Positions 1 through 7,492 of a DNA stretch of 9,107 nucleotides are shown piece by piece. Source of the DNA: an uncultured Muribaculaceae bacterium (GTDB lineage Bacteria > Bacteroidota > Bacteroidia > Bacteroidales > Muribaculaceae); the NCBI GenBank assembly GCA_910587545.1, contig CAJUMI010000039.1, positions 12,444 to 21,550 on the forward strand, given 5' to 3'. Every line of letters starts with the position of its first letter. Position 1 is the first letter of the stretch. Below the pieces are notes generated by a model. The model saw only the letters and a program-made list of their open reading frames with translations, searched no databases and was not told the origin of the DNA. A program made the translations under genes and the position numbers.

Positions 1-1480
<1,480 letters not shown>

Positions 1481-1501
1481 CTATGCTGATAATATAATGT
1501 G

Positions 1502-1533
1502 CAAAGATACAATTTTCCCGCAAAACAGACAAA
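1502..1533 (-). promoter_or_regulatory. lepA promoter, Bacteroidota type
   Basis: On the minus strand TTTG (1530-1533) is followed after 20 bases by TATCTTTG (1502-1509), a full match to the Bacteroidota -33/-7 consensus TTTG-N19-21-TAnnTTTG. Transcription should begin near 1496, giving a leader of only about 15 nt before the lepA ATG. The promoter lies wholly in the 75-base gap after the DUF4855 stop codon, so lepA can be expressed independently of that gene. Confidence 0.72.
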
Positions 1534-1555
1534 ATCCGCCCATAATGCGTTGCCG

Positions 1556-2950
1556 TCATCGCACGGCGACTTTGACGCTGCACGCTCCTGATCTGACAAT
1601 GTAGACCCCCGGACGGCATGAGGCTGTCAGGCCGTATCTGAGTCTCTGTATGTCGGCTTCAGCGGACGAACGATTGTATATCAGGCGGCCGTCGGCAGAG
1701 TGGACGGTCACGTTACCGCCGGATCCATCAGTTATATATATGCCGCCATCTACAGCGTATGCGATCTCGAAGTCAGCGATAACCGCGTCGTCGAAGCCTG
1801 TTGTCCGCGGCTCCGTGTCCCAGCCTGTATCGATGTGACGCTTATTGATTATCAGAGCCAGACGGTTCATTACTTCCTGGTCCTTGGGATCTTTGGAATT
1901 GCAGAAATCAAAGACTGCCTGACGCCCGTTGTAGTATGCCACAGGCATGTACTCGAAAACCTGTTCTGTTTCGAAATAGTCAATGTAGTCGACAAGACGC
2001 TGATAAAATTCAGGGTGATGGGCGTGCAGTCCGGAGTTGGGGGCTATAGTCGTGTAGGTAATGTCTGAATTAGGGATGTAATTGTAGTCGAGACCTTCGA
2101 ATTCCATCTCAAGATAGACATCGTTGTCCCATGCATAGTTGATAGCGTCAGTCAGCCGTTCAAGCGGAGTCTCTTTTTTGAAATAATAACCGGGCTGTAT
2201 GTAGCATACGTCCATGCCCCATTCTTTCCAACGGTCAGCTCCGCGGGCCCCGTAATATGGGATCCAATAGACTTTAAGTCCGAGCGAGTGGAAATAGTTG
2301 TTGACTTCGGGTATCACGGTATTCCAATAGTCCTCGAAAAAAGACTCTTTTGTCCAGTAGATGCCGTCGAGCTCGATATTCTTGAACCCTGCTTTTTCCC
2401 AGCGCTTGATAAATTCGTCGGCATACCATTTCATGGTCTTGATTTTGCCTGCGTCGGTCGATATGTTGATGCTTTCTCCGTAGAGGCTTCCCCATATCTG
2501 CGAAGGCTTGTCGGGCACAGGCGCGTTGAAGACGATCTTGTGTTTGTGTCCCGGTTGCCCCAGCGATGGCGTAAGTTCGCCGATGAGCTCGTCGAGAGCT
2601 GAGAGGCCGGATCCTTTGTCTTGTCCGAACTGGATGTCCAATAGACGTTCCCAATGTGATCTGCGTGAAGGGTTGCCGTCAAATTCTCCGAGGCTTACAG
2701 TCGTGCCGTTCTCGTCATACATCATGTAGTCGAGAAAGAGGAACCCGTCGAATTTCCAGGATTGTGTTCTGTCGGGATAAGTATGAACCACATAAGGCAA
2801 AAACTTTTCTTTAGTCCATTCGGGCCTGTTTTGGCTACCTATGTATATAAGCGCCAGATCGTCAATGTCTGTAGCCGGAGATAACTGCCCCGCTTTCAGT
2901 CCGGATGAAAGCATTGACAACGCGGCCAATAACAAAACTTGTTTTTTCAT
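1556..2950 (-). CDS. Secreted DUF4855 domain-containing protein with C-terminal sorting-like tail
   Basis: A 464-residue exported protein. Residues 1-20 form a signal peptide (MKK, hydrophobic core, LKA before the likely cleavage site). Residues about 28-390 match what I recognise as DUF4855, a family common in gut Bacteroidota and thought to have a TIM-barrel, glycosidase-like fold. Acidic residues at strand-like positions are E193 and D195 (in NIELDGIYW) and E281/E283/E285 (in YLEMEFEG), with KVYWIPYY (226-233) between; these are candidate active-site residues by inference only. Residues about 400-464 form a separate small beta domain: the pattern VTVHSADGRLIY, then PGVYIVRSG and SVKVAV, resembles type IX secretion C-terminal sorting tails. 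No sus genes or glycosidases are adjacent, so the substrate cannot be guessed. The start is fixed by the signal peptide and by a promoter 50 bases upstream. Family call fairly sure; activity unknown. Confidence 0.85.
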   Translation of the reverse strand: MKKQVLLLAALSMLSSGLKAGQLSPATDIDDLALIYIGSQNRPEWTKEKFLPYVVHTYPDRTQSWKFDGFLFLDYMMYDENGTTVSLGEFDGNPSRRSHWERLLDIQFGQDKGSGLSALDELIGELTPSLGQPGHKHKIVFNAPVPDKPSQIWGSLYGESINISTDAGKIKTMKWYADEFIKRWEKAGFKNIELDGIYWTKESFFEDYWNTVIPEVNNYFHSLGLKVYWIPYYGARGADRWKEWGMDVCYIQPGYYFKKETPLERLTDAINYAWDNDVYLEMEFEGLDYNYIPNSDITYTTIAPNSGLHAHHPEFYQRLVDYIDYFETEQVFEYMPVAYYNGRQAVFDFCNSKDPKDQEVMNRLALIINKRHIDTGWDTEPRTTGFDDAVIADFEIAYAVDGGIYITDGSGGNVTVHSADGRLIYNRSSAEADIQRLRYGLTASCRPGVYIVRSGACSVKVAVR

Positions 2951-3000
2951 ATTGGTGATATATATTAAGATTAAAGGGCGGATTTAGATATGGGTTGATG

Positions 3001-3031
3001 CAAAGGTATATATTTCATATCAATCAACAAA
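3001..3031 (-). promoter_or_regulatory. Promoter of the DUF4855 gene
   Basis: On the minus strand TTTG (3028-3031) and TACCTTTG (3001-3008) are separated by 19 bases, a full match to the Bacteroidota consensus. The predicted start of transcription near 2995 gives an A/T-rich leader of about 45 nt before the ATG at 2950. It is back to back with the nhaD promoter; the two -33 boxes are about 83 bases apart. Confidence 0.72.
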
Positions 3032-3114
3032 ATTAATTTCAGGATGTTTGAGTGTTTGCATTAGAAAGCTTAACAATAATTAGCTAAAAATTATCGAAAA
3101 ACATCAGTTTCGGG

Positions 3115-3147
3115 TTTGGCGGTAACGGAAATAATTCTCTATATTTG
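3115..3147 (+). promoter_or_regulatory. nhaD-ATPase operon promoter
   Basis: TTTG at 3115-3118 and TATATTTG at 3140-3147 are separated by 21 bases, fitting the Bacteroidota TTTG-N19-21-TAnnTTTG pattern. Transcription is expected from about 3154, leaving a leader of roughly 78 nt before the nhaD ATG at 3232. The -7 box lies between the arms of an 8-bp inverted repeat (3125-3162), listed separately. Confidence 0.7.
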
Positions 3148-3162
3148 CAGAAAAATTTCCGT
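3125..3162. promoter_or_regulatory. Candidate operator: inverted repeat around the nhaD -7 box
   Basis: ACGGAAAT (3125-3132) is repeated exactly in inverted form as ATTTCCGT (3155-3162), with 22 bases between. The left arm sits in the -33/-7 spacer and the right arm at about +1 to +8. Start-to-start distance is 30 bases, close to three helical turns, so a dimeric regulator could hold both arms on one face and cover the promoter. The regulator is unknown and the role is inference; the repeat itself is seen directly. Confidence 0.45.
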
Positions 3163-3183
3163 AATTGATGCGGAAAGTTGCCA

Positions 3184-3207
3184 ATTCATTACTGTTTATT
3201 CATTACT
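3184..3207 (+). repeat. 10-bp direct repeat in the nhaD leader
   Basis: ATTCATTACT occurs at 3184-3193 and again at 3198-3207, 14 bases start to start, inside the predicted untranslated leader of nhaD and 25 bases before the ATG. No hairpin follows from it. It may be chance in A/T-rich DNA or a protein or RNA contact site. Confidence 0.4.
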
Positions 3208-3231
3208 TAAATCTAAGTCATTGTTACATCG

Positions 3232-4644
3232 ATGATTGTTACTTTAATTCTGTTATTTATGGTCGGCTATCTGTGTATAGCCCTGGAGCACACTTTGCGT
3301 ATAGACAAAACCGCTATAGCGCTTTTGCTCGGAATGGTGATGTGGATTGTCTATGCCCTTGGAGCGGAGTGGATAGTGCCTTTGGTCGATAATGAGGATC
3401 TTGCGCGTTTTGTCAGCGAGAATCCCCGGCTCGCGGGCAGTTCGTTCGCCCACCAGTGTCTTGACTATGTGTTAAATGTCAAGATCGTCGAAGCACTGGG
3501 TGACATTTCGCAGACATTATTCTTTCTGATCGGTGCGATGACTATAGTAGAACTGATTGATGTCCACGGCGGTTTTACCGTGATTACCGACCATATCAAC
3601 ACCCGCAGCAAGCGTAAGCTGCTCTATGTGATATGTGCCACCACTTTTGTTTTTTCGGCTGTGCTTGACAACATGACCACGACAATCGTGATGATATTAC
3701 TGCTTAGAAAACTTGTTTCGGACAGGAATGAGCGGTGGCTTTATGCGGGCATGATCATTATTGCCGCCAATACCGGCGGCGCATGGTCGCCCATCGGCGA
3801 TGTCACGACTATTATGCTATGGGTCAAAGGCAATGTGACGGCTCCGGCTCTGATAAGTTATGTGCTGTTGCCGAGTATTGCGGCAATGGTTGTGCCTATG
3901 TTAAGTACGGCCAAGCTGCTCAGCGGCCGTCTCCCCGAAATGGCTCAGGAGAGCAAGGCCGTCAGCGAGATATCGTCGCGCGAACGTAAAACGATCTTTT
4001 ATCTCGGTGTCTGCGGACTGATTTTCGTGCCTGTTTTCAAGACCATTACCCATCTTCCTCCCTTTGTCGGCATTCTGCTTGTGCTTGCGGTGCTCTGGGT
4101 TTTCACCGAACTGTTCTATAACGGTAAGATGCTCGACCGCTCGCGTGAGCACCGTCTGCCAAAAGTAATCTCGCGTATCGACATGCCTTCGATTTTGTTT
4201 TTCCTCGGCATACTTATGGCGGTGTCGGTGCTCGATGCCTCCGGTATATTGAGCGCGACCTCGCAGTTTCTGGACGAACATGTCCATAATGTCTATGTGA
4301 TAGATGTCCTTCTCGGAGTGTTGTCATCGATATTCGACAACGTTCCGCTCGTGGCGGGTGTGATGGGCATGTATCCCGTTGCTTTGCCCGGGTCAGTTGA
4401 TTATGCGGCCAACTTTGTCGTCGACGGAACGTTCTGGGAATTTCTCAGCTATTGCGCCGGAGTCGGTGGTAGTCTGCTCATCATCGGTTCGGCGGCAGGT
4501 GTGATAGCGATGGGCCTCGAGCGTATCACCTTCGGATGGTATTTCAAGCGCTTCACCTGGCTTGCGTTTCTCGGATATCTCGCGGGTGCTCTCGTCTATA
4601 TGCTGGAAGTATTCTTTATGAAAGCTCCATATCTCGGCCTTTAA
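3232..4644 (+). CDS. nhaD: NhaD-type Na+/H+ antiporter
   Basis: A 470-residue inner-membrane antiporter of the ion transporter (IT) superfamily, expected to export Na+ (or Li+) in exchange for protons. It is hydrophobic along its length, with about a dozen membrane segments. The family's two inverted-topology re-entrant motifs are visible: SAVLDNMTTTIVM (142-154, D146/N147) followed by ANTGGAWSPIGDVTT (179-193), and in the second half SSIFDNVPLVAG (365-376, D369/N370) followed by AGVGGSLLIIGSAAG (409-423). The N-terminus GYLCIALEHTLRIDKTAIALLLG (split over residues 12-34) is typical of NhaD, and length is normal, so nothing is missing. The start at 3232 puts the first membrane helix at the N-terminus and lies after a good promoter. 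The gene heads a likely two-gene operon with the ATPase-DUF4435 gene 35 bases downstream. Confidence 0.93.
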   Translation: MIVTLILLFMVGYLCIALEHTLRIDKTAIALLLGMVMWIVYALGAEWIVPLVDNEDLARFVSENPRLAGSSFAHQCLDYVLNVKIVEALGDISQTLFFLIGAMTIVELIDVHGGFTVITDHINTRSKRKLLYVICATTFVFSAVLDNMTTTIVMILLLRKLVSDRNERWLYAGMIIIAANTGGAWSPIGDVTTIMLWVKGNVTAPALISYVLLPSIAAMVVPMLSTAKLLSGRLPEMAQESKAVSEISSRERKTIFYLGVCGLIFVPVFKTITHLPPFVGILLVLAVLWVFTELFYNGKMLDRSREHRLPKVISRIDMPSILFFLGILMAVSVLDASGILSATSQFLDEHVHNVYVIDVLLGVLSSIFDNVPLVAGVMGMYPVALPGSVDYAANFVVDGTFWEFLSYCAGVGGSLLIIGSAAGVIAMGLERITFGWYFKRFTWLAFLGYLAGALVYMLEVFFMKAPYLGL

Positions 4645-4679
4645 AACACTCTCTTATAACAACACTCAAATATCAGATT

Positions 4680-6257
4680 ATGAAAATCTCTCTTCCCCGA
4701 TGCAGACAGGGCGAACCTGTGACGATCGAAAGCAACGGTTATCCGGTTGTGATTATCGGAGCCAACGGTGCAGGGAAATCGCGCTTCACCGCACAGCTGG
4801 CGTCGTCGCTGGGCGAACGGGCGTTCTCTCTTTCTGCTCTCCACGGCCTTTATGTCCGCGACAGCGACAGTCTGAGGCAATCTTCAGTGGAGAGTATATG
4901 CGAGCCCGAGGTCGTCGACGGCGTCATCAGAGACGGTCGTTGCAATGAACTCGACCTGATGCTGTTGCAGTTGATGCGCGACGAGATGGTCAACCTGCTC
5001 AACTATAAGCTGCTCAAGGCCGATGGTCGTGATGCGGAGCTTAAACGCACACGCCTCGATCGTGTTATCGAACTGTGGCAGGAAGTGTTTCCAGGCAACA
5101 GGATATTGGTTGGAAGCGGTCGGTTTCTATTTAGCCGCGCAAACGCCGAAGACAGGTATTCGGCCGTAAGGTTGTCTGACGGCGAGCAGGCGGTCATATA
5201 TTATATAGCCGGTGTGCTGTATGCACCCCGCCATGCAGCGATATTCATCAACTCGCCCGAGATGTTTCTTCATCCTACGATCATGCAGGCTCTCTGGACG
5301 AGAATAGAAATGCTCAGGCCCGACTGCACATTTATATATACGACCCACGATCTGGAATTCACATCTTCGCGTGGCCATGCTTCGGTTATCTGGGTAAGAG
5401 ACTATGACCAGGCGGCAGTTGACTGGGACTATTCCGTGCTTCCAGACAGTTCTAACATCACCGACGATGTCTATCAGGCCATTATCGGAGCCCGTAAACC
5501 AGTGCTTTTCATCGAAGGCGACGGGGTGCATTCGATTGATTCGAAACTTTATCCCCTGGTGTTTAAGGAATTTACCGTCAAATCGCTCGGCAGCTGCAAC
5601 AAAGTGATCGAGGCCACGAGATCGTTCAACGATCTCAACGGCTTCCATCACATGGATAGCTACGGCATCGTCGACCGCGACCGGCGGGATGAACATGAGG
5701 TGCAGTATCTGCGCGGCAAGCGCGTGATGGTGCCCGAGGTCGCCGAGATCGAAAACATACTGATGCTCGAGGACGTGATAAAGGTTGTCGCGCGAAGCCG
5801 CGGACGCAATCCCGAGAAGGTGTTCGACAAAGTCAGCCGTGCGGTGATATCACAGTTTTCTCTGGCACTGAAGCAGCAGGCGCTCCTGCATACGCGCCAC
5901 CGTGTGAAGCGCACTGTCGAATATCGTATCGACGGACGTTTCACAAATATCGCGATGCTGGAGTCGCATATCATGAAACTGCATGACGAGATCGCGCCGC
6001 GAAAAATTTATGAGGCGTATTGCAGGCAGTTCCGTCAGTATGTTGAGACTAACGACTATGCCGCTGTGCTAAAGGTGTATAATCAGAAATCCATGCTTCC
6101 CGCGAGCAATGTCGCAGCCCTGTGCGGTCTCAGAAACAAAGATGAGTATGTGGCTGCGATCATAGAGCTGCTGCGTCGTCCGGGCGATGAGGCTCAGATG
6201 ATAAGTCAGGCGGTCAAGCGCTGTTTCGGCCTCGACGGCAACGTTGCGGCCGGATAA
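4680..6257 (+). CDS. P-loop ATPase fused to DUF4435 (TOPRIM-like) domain; PARIS AriA/AriB-like single chain
   Basis: 525 residues from the ATG at 4680. Residues 1 to about 265 form an ABC-like (AAA_21/AAA_15-type) ATPase: Walker A GANGAGKS (27-34), signature-like LSDGEQ (165-170), Walker B-like AAIFINSPE (186-194) followed by LHP, and H-loop TTHD (221-224). Residues about 272-365 match DUF4435, a TOPRIM-related domain: FIEGD (277-281, E279) after a strand, GIVDRDRR (329-336, D332/D334), then EIENILM (356-362). The rest is helical and unassigned. In the known PARIS anti-phage system the same two domains are separate proteins, AriA (ATPase) and AriB (DUF4435 nuclease); fused forms exist. Function here is inferred, and a non-defence role is possible because the gene appears to follow nhaD in an operon. 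In Walker B the usual D-E pair is N191-S192, with E194 kept. An in-frame ATG at 4536 lies inside nhaD and was rejected. Confidence 0.85.
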   Translation: MKISLPRCRQGEPVTIESNGYPVVIIGANGAGKSRFTAQLASSLGERAFSLSALHGLYVRDSDSLRQSSVESICEPEVVDGVIRDGRCNELDLMLLQLMRDEMVNLLNYKLLKADGRDAELKRTRLDRVIELWQEVFPGNRILVGSGRFLFSRANAEDRYSAVRLSDGEQAVIYYIAGVLYAPRHAAIFINSPEMFLHPTIMQALWTRIEMLRPDCTFIYTTHDLEFTSSRGHASVIWVRDYDQAAVDWDYSVLPDSSNITDDVYQAIIGARKPVLFIEGDGVHSIDSKLYPLVFKEFTVKSLGSCNKVIEATRSFNDLNGFHHMDSYGIVDRDRRDEHEVQYLRGKRVMVPEVAEIENILMLEDVIKVVARSRGRNPEKVFDKVSRAVISQFSLALKQQALLHTRHRVKRTVEYRIDGRFTNIAMLESHIMKLHDEIAPRKIYEAYCRQFRQYVETNDYAAVLKVYNQKSMLPASNVAALCGLRNKDEYVAAIIELLRRPGDEAQMISQAVKRCFGLDGNVAAG

Positions 6258-6284
6258 AAGCTTGTTTTTAAGCGCTCTCTAAGG

Positions 6285-7178
6285 TCAGAAGCCTACATAG
6301 TCGCTCGGATCTGTAGCCGAACCGCTATGCCACAGTTCGAATGTAAATGTGTTGCCCTTGCCTGAGTGGCCTATGCGTTCTCCGGCTAAAAGACGGGCTC
6401 CCGGCTTGGTAAAGCACTCCGACAGACCTGAATATAAGGATATGAAATCGTTGGGGTGTTGTACGATCACGGTTTTCAGCCCTTCGGCATTATTATAGAC
6501 GCTCACCACGGTGCCACGGTAGGTCGCCGAGACAGGCAACAGATCGGCTTGAGTGAAACTTACAGAAGTCGCGTTGTCATTTGAGACAGCCTCGACCAGA
6601 GCTTCAGGCGCGGGAGAATAAAAAGCCATGCCTTCGGCTACTATAGGGGTCAGCACCGATAGATTGAAGCGGTCGGAAGCCTCGTAGAGCTGCACGAACT
6701 GCCGTTCGGCTTCAGACGGAGCCAACAACGAGTCGGCTTTTGTTTTGGATATTTCTTTTCTCACGGCGTCGGTGACCGCAGCCGAGTCGGTCTCGCCCGA
6801 AAGTATGTTGCGCAGATTGGTCATATATCGGTCGTTGGCTATCGATCGCAACTCGAGAGAGTCAAGACGCATTGCCATGTCGACATAGCGGGACCTCAGA
6901 TCTCCTTCAAGGCGACCGGGTAGGAGTTTTCTGACCGGAGTGAAAAATATGATCACAAACATCAGTGCTGCGACAGCCGCGACCGACATCGTGCTTACAA
7001 CGATCAGTCTTGCGCGGCTGAAACGTATTGTCCAGACACGGTTGAACGTATTCTCGGCAATAAAATCGAGACGGTAGCGACGCGGGTTGCTGAACTCCGT
7101 TTTGGAGTTGCGTCCCAATGAGCCGGACACACTGCCTGGCAGAGCCTTGATCCACTTTCCGAACCTGTCTGTTTTCAT
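6285..7178 (-). CDS. Membrane-anchored degenerate M23/LytM-domain protein (probably non-catalytic)
   Basis: 297 residues from the ATG at 7178. Order: a basic cytoplasmic tail of about 55 residues, one membrane helix (about 58-79), a helical periplasmic linker (about 90-170), and a C-terminal M23/LytM-type beta domain (about 215-297). The M23 pattern is recognisable: RGTVVSVY, VIVQHPNDFISLYSGLS, KPGARLLAGERIGHSG, FELWHSG and DPSDYVGF. The zinc ligands are not: no HxxxD motif precedes the domain, and the usual HLHFE is TFTFE (277-281), so the HxH pair is TxT. Only H241 remains. Such domains, as in EnvC and NlpD, act as activators or scaffolds for cell-wall hydrolases rather than as enzymes; that role here is inference. 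The upstream ATG at 7196 lies 5' of the promoter's -7 box, so 7178 is preferred. It converges with the ATPase gene 27 bases away. Confidence 0.85.
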   Translation of the reverse strand: MKTDRFGKWIKALPGSVSGSLGRNSKTEFSNPRRYRLDFIAENTFNRVWTIRFSRARLIVVSTMSVAAVAALMFVIIFFTPVRKLLPGRLEGDLRSRYVDMAMRLDSLELRSIANDRYMTNLRNILSGETDSAAVTDAVRKEISKTKADSLLAPSEAERQFVQLYEASDRFNLSVLTPIVAEGMAFYSPAPEALVEAVSNDNATSVSFTQADLLPVSATYRGTVVSVYNNAEGLKTVIVQHPNDFISLYSGLSECFTKPGARLLAGERIGHSGKGNTFTFELWHSGSATDPSDYVGF

Positions 7179-7183
7179 ATCGA

Positions 7184-7214
7184 CAAAGTTAATCAATCTC
7201 GCTGTAATGACAAA
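7184..7214 (-). promoter_or_regulatory. Promoter of the M23-like gene, abutting its start codon
   Basis: On the minus strand TTTG (7211-7214), 19 bases, TAACTTTG (7184-7191): a full consensus match. The -7 box ends only 5 bases before the ATG at 7178, so transcription should begin at or within a few bases of that ATG. An ATG at 7196 falls in the promoter spacer and would not be in this transcript. A palindrome CGGAT-A-ATCCG (7221-7231) lies immediately upstream of the -33 box. Confidence 0.65.
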
Positions 7215-7220
7215 AATTTC

Positions 7221-7231
7221 CGGATAATCCG
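7221..7231. promoter_or_regulatory. Palindrome upstream of the M23-like promoter
   Basis: CGGAT, one A, ATCCG: an 11-base perfect palindrome centred about 13 bases upstream of the M23-like -33 box, an activator-like position. It shares the CGGA/TCCG core with the inverted repeats at 3125-3162 and 8982-8996. Short enough to be chance. Confidence 0.3.
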
Positions 7232-7320
7232 TGCGGCGCTATCCTGACTCAGGCTCAGGCCACAGGAAAGAAAGCCCTGTTTTTTTCAGGTTCGAAGACC
7301 GAGTTGTCCAAACAAATCGC

Positions 7321-7328
7321 TAATTTTG
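7321..7328 (+). promoter_or_regulatory. Likely -7 box of the OmpA-like gene
   Basis: TAATTTTG matches TAnnTTTG. No TTTG is found 19-21 bases upstream (the nearest partial match is TTCG at 7291-7294, 26 bases away), so the -33 element is weak or replaced by an activator. A second, poorer candidate, TACTTTTC at 7464-7471 with TTTA 19 bases upstream, would give a much shorter leader. Confidence 0.45.
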
Positions 7329-7403
7329 CACTTGTTAACTGGACTTGAAACAAAAAAATAAAAAAAGAAGTCGGCGACCTACCGAACAAAGATCTTTACG
7401 ATG

Positions 7404-7421
7404 TGTTATAATTTCATAACA
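7404..7421 (+). promoter_or_regulatory. Inverted repeat in the OmpA-like leader
   Basis: TGTTAT (7404-7409), six bases, ATAACA (7416-7421): a perfect 6-bp inverted repeat, 71 bases before the ATG. It could be an operator or a weak RNA hairpin; being A/T-rich, the hairpin would be only marginally stable. Confidence 0.35.
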
Positions 7422-7492
7422 GCCGGTATTCAACCGCTTATTTATGAGAATTAGAAATATCAATACTTTTCGTCTAACAAAAACTTACAGAA

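Larger units (their letters stand above)
7197..7492. other. Divergent intergenic region between the M23-like and OmpA-like genes
   Basis: About 300 bases with no supportable gene. It holds the M23-like promoter on the minus strand, a tandem CTCAGGCTCAGG near 7247-7258, a small ACAGG/CCTGT hairpin followed by seven T (7262-7286) of unclear purpose, the likely OmpA-like -7 box (7321-7328), an A-rich tract around 7349-7369, and a TGTTAT/ATAACA hairpin (7404-7421). From the -7 box onward it appears to be a leader of about 158 nt for the OmpA-like gene. Confidence 0.6.

Noticed and set aside
1552..1567. GCCGT/ACGGC hairpin over the stop codon of the DUF4855 gene
   Set aside because: Five-base stem with no T-run after it; not a convincing terminator.
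3165..3392. TTG-initiated frame overlapping the nhaD start
   Set aside because: It runs out of frame into nhaD, needs a non-ATG start, and its product has no recognisable features; a regulatory upstream ORF cannot be shown.
4536..4679. In-frame upstream extension of the ATPase gene by 48 codons
   Set aside because: It lies mostly inside nhaD, its residues look like a frame shadow of the membrane segments, and the ATG at 4680 begins a normal ATPase N-terminal strand 22 residues before Walker A.
6258..6284. GCTT/AAGC hairpin between the convergent ATPase and M23-like genes
   Set aside because: Only four paired bases, too weak to call a bidirectional terminator.
7179..7196. ATG at 7196 as the start of the M23-like gene
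   Set aside because: It falls within the spacer of the full-consensus promoter, upstream of where transcription should begin.
7262..7286. ACAGG/CCTGT hairpin followed by seven T on the plus strand
   Set aside because: Terminator-like, but the stem is only 5 bp and there is no plus-strand gene upstream for it to end; kept only as a note.
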